64,000 nt of DNA. It comes from JADJLQ01 sp038251405. Lineage in GTDB: Bacteria; Bacteroidota; Bacteroidia; Chitinophagales; Saprospiraceae. Below the pieces are notes generated by a model. That model saw nothing but the letters and a program-made list of their open reading frames with translations. It did no database searches and was not told the origin of the DNA. The stretch is from the NCBI GenBank assembly GCA_038251405.1, contig JBBSBH010000006.1:62001-126000 (forward strand). The letters are read 5' to 3'. A program made the translations under genes and the position numbers. Shown in pieces: positions 1 to 6,564 of the stretch (positions within the stretch are counted from its first letter, which is position 1; each line of letters opens with the position of its first letter).

Positions 1-1
1 A

Positions 2-430
2 TCACTAATTAAGCGTTTACAGAATGCAGGAATCGATATTTTAGAAATCCATCTTTATCAGTTGTGTATTGATATTCTGAAAAAAGAAAACCTGTTTGAA
101 CAGATAGTTAACCAAGAAAAGAATTTGCCAAAGCAGCGATTAATGAGAGTTCTTAGTGGTCCATTGAATATAGATTCAGTTGTGATACCGGAAATTCATA
201 AACGGCTTGCAATGATTTCTGCCAAAATTATTTTCCTAACAGGTATAGGTGCTGCTTTTCCCATTATTCGTTCACATACCATTTTAAACAATTTACAAAC
301 CCTGGTCGGAGACTTGCCATTGGTAATGTTCTTCCCTGGCACGTATAACAACCAATCATTAACACTGTTTGACCGGCTGAAGGACGATAATTACTATCGG
401 GCTCACAATCTCAACGAATTTAAAATTTGA
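2..430 (+). CDS. brxB: BrxB (DUF1788) BREX protein, 5' truncated by window edge
   Basis: The frame is open from base 2 with no start codon in it, so the gene begins upstream of the window. The C-terminal part carries the signature of the DUF1788/BrxB family: an LxxAGIDILEIHLYQL-like helix, then SHTILNNLQ, VMFFPGTY, SLTLFDRLKDDNYYRAHNL. BrxB is a small core component of type I BREX, needed for phage restriction; its molecular role is not settled. The stop is one base before the brxC start, so the two are co-translated. A brxA gene would be expected further upstream, outside the window. Confidence 0.88.
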   Translation, partial: SLIKRLQNAGIDILEIHLYQLCIDILKKENLFEQIVNQEKNLPKQRLMRVLSGPLNIDSVVIPEIHKRLAMISAKIIFLTGIGAAFPIIRSHTILNNLQTLVGDLPLVMFFPGTYNNQSLTLFDRLKDDNYYRAHNLNEFKI

Positions 431-431
431 T

Positions 432-3400
432 ATGAAACAAAAGGAATTATATCTAAAGGACATTTACCGCCCCATAGAGGGAGTGATCAAAGCCAATGAT
501 GAAAGGCATTTGTTGCAGGAATTGGACGAATACGTTCTTACCAACGAACTATTAGGCATTTCTAATAGAAATAAAATGTTGCCTGGCCTATTTGAAGAAC
601 TGACTAAAAGTAATTTTAATAGTAGTATTTGGATTTCCGGTTATTTCGGTTCTGGCAAATCTCACTTACTTAAAATGCTTTCACTGGTTTTAGAAAATAA
701 AGAAATCAATGGGGTAAAATGTGCAGATATTTTAGCCAAGAAAGCTTCAGATGATTTTGAATTGGAAAGGAACATTATGAAAGTAGCTACCACTCCTACT
801 GAATCTATCCTATTCAATATTGCAGCCAAGTCGGATGGCATTACGAGCATGGGTTCTGCCATAGACCCTGTATTGAGTATTTTCTTAAAGGTGTTTAATG
901 AATTGTTAGGTTACGATCCATTGAATCCTGAAATAGCTGAAGTGGAAAGACACCTTGAGAGCATTGGTAAATATGATTTCTTTAAAACTGAGTATCAGAA
1001 TCGTTTCAGTAAGAGCTGGGAAAAAGGAAGAGAAGCTATTTTCTTAAACCAACATGAATTGGCCGAAATATATGCAGAGATAAAATCTATCAGTACCGAT
1101 GAAGCCAATCGCTTTATTGATAATGTGATAAACAACTACAAGCTGGATATTGAAGGCTTTGGAGTATTAGTTACAAAACATATCAAATCTAAACAACCCG
1201 GCTTTAGGCTGGTTTTCTGCGTTGATGAAGTAGGTCAGTTTATTGCAGAAAACGTTCGATTGATGTTAAGTCTGCAAACCATTGCTGAAACATTATCATT
1301 CAAAACACAAGGGCAATCCTTTCTGATTGTTACTTCTCAAAATGACCTAAACGCAACTATCGGTGATTTAAATGCAAGGCAGGCTCATGATTTTTCTCGT
1401 ATTCAAGGCCGTTTTGCGGTAAAGCTTCCTTTAACAAGTGCCAATGCAGACGAAGTGATTCAAAAACGATTGCTGCTTAAAAATGATGATTCAAATAAAT
1501 TATTGAAGGACATCTACGATAAGGAGCAAAACAATGTAAAAACATTGTTGAAGTTTAATGATGGATCAAGGCAATATCAAACTTATCGTGATGCTGAGCA
1601 TTTCGTAAATACTTATCCGTTCATTCCATATCAGTTTGATCTCTTCCAGGCTTCTATCAAAGCCTTATCTGACCACAATGCATTTATTGGTAGCCAGCAA
1701 TCTGTTGGTGAACGTTCAATGCTTGGGGTGTTCCAGCAGGTTGCTAAAGCTTATGCTGAAAAGGATGTTGCGAACATTGTGTCTTTCGCCCAGATGTATG
1801 AAGGAATCAAAGATGTATTGCAAAGCAATATCCAAAGTGACATTTTGCAAGCAGATAGAAGCATTGATTCAGATTTGGCCAAAGAAGTTTTGAAAGCCCT
1901 TTTCTTAGTAAAATATGTAAAAGGCTTTCAGGCAAGTGTTGGCAATATTGCTATTCTATTGTTGCCAAAATTTGGTGTTGACCTCGCTGTTTTCCACAAG
2001 TTGGTTCAGGAAGCATTAAACTTATTAGAAAGTCAAACCTACATTCAGCGTTCCGTAGGTGATTTGTACGAATACCTTACCAATCAGGAAAAAGATGTAG
2101 AAAACGAAATCAAGAGTACAGATATTGACCCTACTGCTCCGGGTGAATTGTTATCCGGCTATTTGTTCGATGAAATTCTCCGTGATTCAAAGGTTAAATT
2201 AGACACCAACAATCAACCGTATGAATTTGGTAAAAAATTGGATGATAATGTGGTTGGTCGGGATAAAGATTTTTATGTCAATTTTATTACACCCCTAAAT
2301 GCCAATGCTGTTTCTACTGCAAACATCAATATGTGGTCTGCCGGAAGGCCAAACGACCTAATCATTTATTTGCTCGAGGATAAGCGACTGTTTGATGAGC
2401 TGAGGTTAATCAAAAAAACAGAAAAATATATCCAGACAACCAACTCACCATCATTAGATGCTACTAAGCAGCGCATCTTATCCGAAAGAGCTCAACAAAA
2501 TGCTGAACGAAAAAGAACAGTATTGAATCAGCTGAAGGAGAGTATTGGCGTTGCAAAAATGTATTTAAATGGATCTGAACTTACAGATATTGGCAGCAAA
2601 GACCCGAAAACAAAAATCACACAAGGTGTTCAGCAGCTAATTAAAACAATATACACCAACCTGAAAATGCTTACGGTTGACTTCACCGAAGCTCATTTAC
2701 AAAAGATAGTGCAAAGTCAGGATGATGTGCTATTTAAAGATACGTTGCATGAAGTAGAAGTTGAAGTAATGAATCGCATTCAACGCAATAAGGCAAGTCA
2801 TGAAAGAACTACTATTAAAAGTTTGGTAGACAACTTTTATGCAAGACCTTATGGTTGGTATCAAACTGCTGTGTTGTGCATTATTGCTAAACTGTATAAG
2901 CGAAATAAAATAAGCTTAAAACAAGATGCAAACAACTTAGATGATAGAGCTGTATTAGATGCCTTGCAAAAAAATAACCAGTATACCAATACTATCATAG
3001 AACTGGAAGAGGAAATTCAAAATACGCAGATTCAAAAACTTAAAACCTTCTATCAAGAGTATTTCAACGAGCCCAATTTGGGTAATGAGCCAAAAGAAAT
3101 TTCCCGTTTATTTAAACAGCGGCTTGAAAAGGAAGTGAAAGACCTTTCTGAAATGTACATCGTTCGCAGTAAGTTTAAATTCCTGGAAGCATTAGGCGAA
3201 CCGCTGCACCGTTTGAAATTGGTAGCCGAAAAAGAACACCCCTACTTCTTCAATGCATTAGACCAATACCAGGATAATTTGTTGGACGACAAAGAAAACG
3301 TTGTGGAAGCAGTCAAAAAGTTTATGAATGGTGCCCAGCGTAGCATTTTTGAAAACGTATTACTATATCTGGAAAGTAATAATGCAAATTTTGATTACAT

Positions 3401-3953
3401 CGGAAATGATAGTCTTGAGAAACTAAGTGTAGTTGCTGAAAGCCCTGCACCATACAATGGCACTTTAATGCAGGAAGCTAAAGCTGCTTTGGAGCTTATT
3501 CATAAAGAGGTTGCTGCACAGCAAAAATTGGAAAGGGAAACAGCAACAGAGTCCATTCTGCAAAGCATTAATAAACTGAAGTCGTTTGCAGATTTCGCAA
3601 AACTGGTTAGGAAACAACATGATGAAATCATTGCCCCTTTTGAGAAAGTAATAAATGAAATTAAACAAGAAAGGTTCATTGGCAATATCCGTACAAAGGC
3701 AAACAATGCAGCAACTGACCTCTATCAAAAGCAATTGGAGTTGATGATGCGATGGGCTAATCCGCCAAAACCTGCTGTGCCTGGAGATAAAGAGCTACCA
3801 AAACCTACAATTGTTTTTGTAAGAAAAGACAGTGTGAAAATCAACTTCAGTAAACCAGCATTGGAAACTAAGCAAGATGTTGAAGATTATCTGGCCGCCC
3901 TAAAAGAACAGTATTTAAGAATTATTGACGAAGACAAACGCATTTCACTTTAA
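432..3953 (+). CDS. brxC: BrxC, BREX P-loop ATPase (DUF499-like)
   Basis: The product is a 1173-residue cytoplasmic ATPase, the usual size for type I BREX BrxC/PglY. Walker A is GYFGSGKSH at residues 70-78. A Walker B-like strand, FCVDEVGQF, lies near residue 265. The C-terminal half is largely helical with several charged, coiled-coil-like stretches (about residues 690-760 and 1030-1110). BrxC is a core BREX gene thought to act with PglX, PglZ and BrxB in site-specific methylation and phage exclusion. It starts one base after brxB and is followed by a 155-bp gap carrying the hipB operators. That gap suggests the next genes also have their own promoter. Family assignment is firm; the biochemical role follows the family. 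Confidence 0.93.
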   Translation: MKQKELYLKDIYRPIEGVIKANDERHLLQELDEYVLTNELLGISNRNKMLPGLFEELTKSNFNSSIWISGYFGSGKSHLLKMLSLVLENKEINGVKCADILAKKASDDFELERNIMKVATTPTESILFNIAAKSDGITSMGSAIDPVLSIFLKVFNELLGYDPLNPEIAEVERHLESIGKYDFFKTEYQNRFSKSWEKGREAIFLNQHELAEIYAEIKSISTDEANRFIDNVINNYKLDIEGFGVLVTKHIKSKQPGFRLVFCVDEVGQFIAENVRLMLSLQTIAETLSFKTQGQSFLIVTSQNDLNATIGDLNARQAHDFSRIQGRFAVKLPLTSANADEVIQKRLLLKNDDSNKLLKDIYDKEQNNVKTLLKFNDGSRQYQTYRDAEHFVNTYPFIPYQFDLFQASIKALSDHNAFIGSQQSVGERSMLGVFQQVAKAYAEKDVANIVSFAQMYEGIKDVLQSNIQSDILQADRSIDSDLAKEVLKALFLVKYVKGFQASVGNIAILLLPKFGVDLAVFHKLVQEALNLLESQTYIQRSVGDLYEYLTNQEKDVENEIKSTDIDPTAPGELLSGYLFDEILRDSKVKLDTNNQPYEFGKKLDDNVVGRDKDFYVNFITPLNANAVSTANINMWSAGRPNDLIIYLLEDKRLFDELRLIKKTEKYIQTTNSPSLDATKQRILSERAQQNAERKRTVLNQLKESIGVAKMYLNGSELTDIGSKDPKTKITQGVQQLIKTIYTNLKMLTVDFTEAHLQKIVQSQDDVLFKDTLHEVEVEVMNRIQRNKASHERTTIKSLVDNFYARPYGWYQTAVLCIIAKLYKRNKISLKQDANNLDDRAVLDALQKNNQYTNTIIELEEEIQNTQIQKLKTFYQEYFNEPNLGNEPKEISRLFKQRLEKEVKDLSEMYIVRSKFKFLEALGEPLHRLKLVAEKEHPYFFNALDQYQDNLLDDKENVVEAVKKFMNGAQRSIFENVLLYLESNNANFDYIGNDSLEKLSVVAESPAPYNGTLMQEAKAALELIHKEVAAQQKLERETATESILQSINKLKSFADFAKLVRKQHDEIIAPFEKVINEIKQERFIGNIRTKANNAATDLYQKQLELMMRWANPPKPAVPGDKELPKPTIVFVRKDSVKINFSKPALETKQDVEDYLAALKEQYLRIIDEDKRISL

Positions 3954-3966
3954 TTGGCATGCAAGT

Positions 3967-4104
3967 GCACCCTTCAGGGTATATTTAACTAGTTTAGTAA
4001 CAAAATCATACCCTATAAGGTATAAATTCATAAAATTAAATGTATTTATACCCTTTAAGGTATAATTACAAATAAAAACACTATATTTACACCCAAAAAG
4101 GTAT
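3967..4104 (+). promoter_or_regulatory. Four phased operator-like palindromes in the hipB promoter region
   Basis: Four copies of an imperfect palindrome with arms NYACC-N6-GGTAT start at 3967, 4008, 4048 and 4089. The best copy is TATACCCTTTAAGGTATA at 4047-4064. Copies are 41, 40 and 41 bp apart, close to four helical turns, so they would face the same side of the DNA. The last copy ends four bases before the hipB start at 4109. It overlaps a TATATTTA box (4082-4089) resembling the Bacteroidota -7 element. HipB proteins autorepress through palindromic TATCC-type operators, so binding by the neighbouring HipB is the natural inference. Confidence 0.7.
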
Positions 4105-4108
4105 AAAA

Positions 4109-4330
4109 ATGAAATTATCATCCTTCATAAAACAAAAAAGAACTGCTTCTGGCCTTACTCAGCCGGAAATGGCTGAAAAGGCAGGATTAGGATTGCGGTT
4201 TGTTAGAGAATTAGAACAAGGCAAGGAAACGCTAAGACTTGACAAAGTGAATCAGTTATTAAATATGTTCGGCTATGAAATGGGGCCAGTTAAATCCCAA
4301 CAACTAGAAACGAACAACCAAGAACCATAA
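4109..4330 (+). CDS. hipB: HipB-type helix-turn-helix antitoxin/repressor
   Basis: The 73-residue XRE/Cro-type HTH protein has the helix pattern typical of HipB: SSFIKQKRTASGLTQPEMAEKAG, then LRFVRELEQG and LRLDKVNQLLNMFGY. It is expected to bind the four upstream palindromes as a dimer, repress its own operon and join the Hip complex. It ends one base before hipS. The C-terminal tail (QQLETNNQEP) is encoded by CAAC-rich DNA resembling the heptamer spacers elsewhere in this operon. In the tripartite hipBST arrangement HipB mainly enhances neutralisation while HipS is the main antitoxin. Assignment rests on the HTH and the order hipB-hipS-hipT. Confidence 0.85.
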   Translation: MKLSSFIKQKRTASGLTQPEMAEKAGLGLRFVRELEQGKETLRLDKVNQLLNMFGYEMGPVKSQQLETNNQEP

Positions 4331-4331
4331 A

Positions 4332-4661
4332 ATGAGAAGGGCTGAAATAAAAATGCATAATGAATTAGCTGGTTGGTTAAGCCAGGATGAAAATGGATAT
4401 CATTTTCAGTATGCCCCTGCCTACCTTCAAATGAACAATCCAAAGCCTATTAGTCTTACTTTGCCAATTCAGGAAAAGCCATTTACAAGTAAGGTTTTAT
4501 TCGCTTTTTTTGATGGATTAATTCCTGAAGGATGGCTATTAGACATCGCAGAAAAAAACTGGAAACTCAGTCCAAGAGATCGAATGGGCTTACTACTTGC
4601 CTGTTGTAAAGACTGTATAGGTGCCGTTAGTGTTCACCCATTAAAAGAAAATGAAGCATGA
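4332..4661 (+). CDS. hipS: HipS-like protein (stand-alone HipA N-terminal subdomain)
   Basis: The 109-residue protein corresponds to the N-terminal subdomain of HipA kinases. Motifs visible are the NxxAGWLSQDENGYHFQY strand pair, PISLTLPIQEKPF, and FAFFDGLIPEGWLLDI, with the FFxxLxPEG signature. It is complete and ends with an ATGA overlap with the kinase gene, so this is not a simple frameshifted hipA. In the enteropathogenic E. coli O127 hipBST system the equivalent small protein is the antitoxin for HipT. By gene order and size this protein should play that role, although many Bacteroidota carry the same split hipA arrangement without experimental work. Confidence 0.78.
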   Translation: MRRAEIKMHNELAGWLSQDENGYHFQYAPAYLQMNNPKPISLTLPIQEKPFTSKVLFAFFDGLIPEGWLLDIAEKNWKLSPRDRMGLLLACCKDCIGAVSVHPLKENEA

Positions 4662-5638
4662 GCAAAAGATGTCTATATTGTTACCAACTTCTGGATGAAA
4701 ATGAAATGGATTTTCATTCAAGCTGTAGCAAAAAGATATTTGGTGTATCCATTGCTCCTATCTTACCTTATTCAGAAAACAATATGGAAGAGTTGGCGGC
4801 TCAGGTAATTCAAACACAAGCTACCGTTACAGGCGTTCAGCCAAAATTATCCTTGCATTTGGCATTGGCAGAGCAGCCACACCTGGCAAAGAGATTCACG
4901 ATTGTAGGAATGTGGGGTGGTTATATTCTAAAGCCAACTTCACCACATTACCCGCAATTGCCCGAAGTGGAAGATCTCACCATGCATTTGGCTAGTATTG
5001 CAAAAATTAAGGTTGTACCGCATAGTCTTATCCGATTATCGTCAGGCAATCTTGCGTATATCACCAAACGAATAGATAGAATAAAGAAAGAAAAACTCCA
5101 CATGGAAGACATGTGTCAGCTTACAGAAAGACTCACTGAAGACAAATACCGTGGATCGCATGAACAAGTAGCCAAAGCAATATTAAAATACTCCGCTAAC
5201 CCCGGTTTGGATCTGGTAAATTTCTTTGAGTTGGTATTATTTTCCTTTCTTACCGGTAATGCCGATATGCACCTCAAAAATTTTTCATTGATTCATCAAC
5301 CGGCAACTGGTCCGGTTTTTTCTCCAGCCTATGATCTTGTAGCTACTGCATTGGTAAATCCCGCCGATGATGAAGACCTGGCACTAACGCTGAATGGCAG
5401 AAAGAAAAAGATAAATCGAAATGATTTTGTTGCTGCTTTTACCACACTTGGCTTGGATGCGAAACAGCAGGAAAATATTTTTAAGAAAATGGAAAAGGCA
5501 AAAACAAGTTGGTTTGAATTTATTGATATCAGTTTTTTGGATGAAGCCATGAAAGCGGCTTACAAACAACTGATTGAGCAAAGATTTGCCAGATTGTATC
5601 CACCAACTATCAACCAACAACCACCAACCAAGCCATGA
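4658..5638 (+). CDS. hipT: HipT-like serine/threonine kinase toxin (HipA C-terminal domain)
   Basis: The 326-residue HipA-family kinase lacks the N-terminal subdomain. A Cys/His cluster (C5, C8, H20, C23) could bind zinc. The Gly-rich loop GVQPKLS is at residues 59-65, the catalytic-loop motif GNADMHLKN at 200-208 (catalytic Asp203), and the metal-binding AYDLVA with Asp226. Family members phosphorylate aminoacyl-tRNA synthetases (GltX for HipA, TrpS for HipT) and stall translation. Just before GVQPK the sequence reads T56-V57-T58, where HipT of O127 has a Ser-Ile-Ser autophosphorylation motif (from memory). The gene overlaps hipS and pglX by ATGA junctions. The C-terminal tail (YPPTINQQPPTKP) is encoded by degenerate heptamer repeat. 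Confidence 0.82.
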   Translation: MSKRCLYCYQLLDENEMDFHSSCSKKIFGVSIAPILPYSENNMEELAAQVIQTQATVTGVQPKLSLHLALAEQPHLAKRFTIVGMWGGYILKPTSPHYPQLPEVEDLTMHLASIAKIKVVPHSLIRLSSGNLAYITKRIDRIKKEKLHMEDMCQLTERLTEDKYRGSHEQVAKAILKYSANPGLDLVNFFELVLFSFLTGNADMHLKNFSLIHQPATGPVFSPAYDLVATALVNPADDEDLALTLNGRKKKINRNDFVAAFTTLGLDAKQQENIFKKMEKAKTSWFEFIDISFLDEAMKAAYKQLIEQRFARLYPPTINQQPPTKP

Positions 5639-6564
5639 ACACCAATAACCTAAAACGCTTCGCCAAAGAAGCCCGCATAAAATTGCTCGCCCAGGTGACT
5701 AGAAAGCTTGAGTTTGTGCTCACACACGACACAGCAGAGTTGCGTGGGAAGCAAAAAGAAATTGAACTACTTAAAAGGAAAATAGCGGAGCAAGGTAAAC
5801 AACAAGTAATAGAAACAGTTGCGTACACTTGGTTTAACCGCTTGATGGCTTTGCGTTTTATGGATGCCAATGGCTACACTATACCCAAAGTAGTTACTCC
5901 ATTACCCGGTATGAATAACCCTGAAATTTTACAAAATGCTTTAGGGGGTAACATAGAACCGGAACTAAAACTCGACCGCCAACGCTTGAATGATTTATTG
6001 GATGGCAAAACTGCTGCCACCGATGCCCATACTGAAGCTTACAAAATGCTTTTGGTAGCCTCCTGCAACCAATGGCATACCGCCATGCCTTTTATGTTTG
6101 AACGCATAAGCGATTATACTGAATTACTTTTGCCCGATGACCTGCTTAGTGATTACAGCATTGTATCTGATATACGCAATGGCATGTCTGATGAAGATTG
6201 CGGACAAGAAGAATTGATAGGTTGGCTGTATCAGTTTTATATAGCCGATAAAAAGGATGATGTTTTTGAAGGACTAAAAAAGAACATTAAGATTACAGCC
6301 GAAAACATACCTGCCGCTACACAGTTGTTTACCCCACGTTGGATTGTGCGATACATGGTAGAAAATACGTTGGGAAAATTATGGCTATCACTCAGACCAA
6401 ATAGTAAGTTGAGAGATTTCATGCCCTATTACATAGAAGCCCCAGAAGGCAACTCACCAGCTCCAATACCCGAAGACCTTCTAACAACCACCAACAACCA
6501 CCAACTAACAACCACCAACCACCAACTAACAACTAACAACCACCAACCACCAACTAGCAACTAA
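5635..6564 (+). CDS. pglX: PglX BREX adenine methyltransferase, N-terminal part (frame-split gene)
   Basis: This frame encodes the first 309 residues of a type I BREX PglX. Family features are the NNLKRFAKEARIKLL start, TWFNRLMALRFMDANGY, and FTPRWIVRYMVENTLGKLW just ahead of the methyltransferase core. The frame then enters a tract of 7-bp repeats and stops at 6562-6564, before motif I. The rest of the gene continues in the next frame from about 6530. Bases 5635-9145 minus one heptamer are a multiple of three and would give about 1167 residues, the usual PglX length. PglX methylates a non-palindromic BREX site to mark self DNA. Here it is either phase-variable and OFF, a pseudogene, or affected by an assembly error. 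Confidence 0.85.
   Translation: MNTNNLKRFAKEARIKLLAQVTRKLEFVLTHDTAELRGKQKEIELLKRKIAEQGKQQVIETVAYTWFNRLMALRFMDANGYTIPKVVTPLPGMNNPEILQNALGGNIEPELKLDRQRLNDLLDGKTAATDAHTEAYKMLLVASCNQWHTAMPFMFERISDYTELLLPDDLLSDYSIVSDIRNGMSDEDCGQEELIGWLYQFYIADKKDDVFEGLKKNIKITAENIPAATQLFTPRWIVRYMVENTLGKLWLSLRPNSKLRDFMPYYIEAPEGNSPAPIPEDLLTTTNNHQLTTTNHQLTTNNHQPPTSN
6481..6564 (+). repeat. CAACCAC/CAACTAA heptamer tract inside pglX
   Basis: Eleven full heptamers of the form CAACCAC or CAACTAA (one CAACTAG) fill 6485-6564, with one 3-base partial unit at 6492-6494. The unit length is not a multiple of three, so any copy-number change shifts the pglX frame. Two identical CAACTAA units sit side by side at 6523-6536. Removing one of them joins the upstream frame to the downstream one with no stop codon between, reading through Q-L-T-T-T-N-H-Q-L-A-T-K into TFLDPCQGSGH. 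Confidence 0.9.

Noticed and set aside
4332..5638. hipA broken by a frameshift
   Set aside because: The two frames overlap by ATGA, each has a proper start and stop, and the split matches the known hipS/hipT boundary.
6485..6564. Two separate genes instead of one split pglX
   Set aside because: Motif I lies upstream of any usable start in the second frame, and both halves match contiguous parts of one PglX, so a single gene is more likely.
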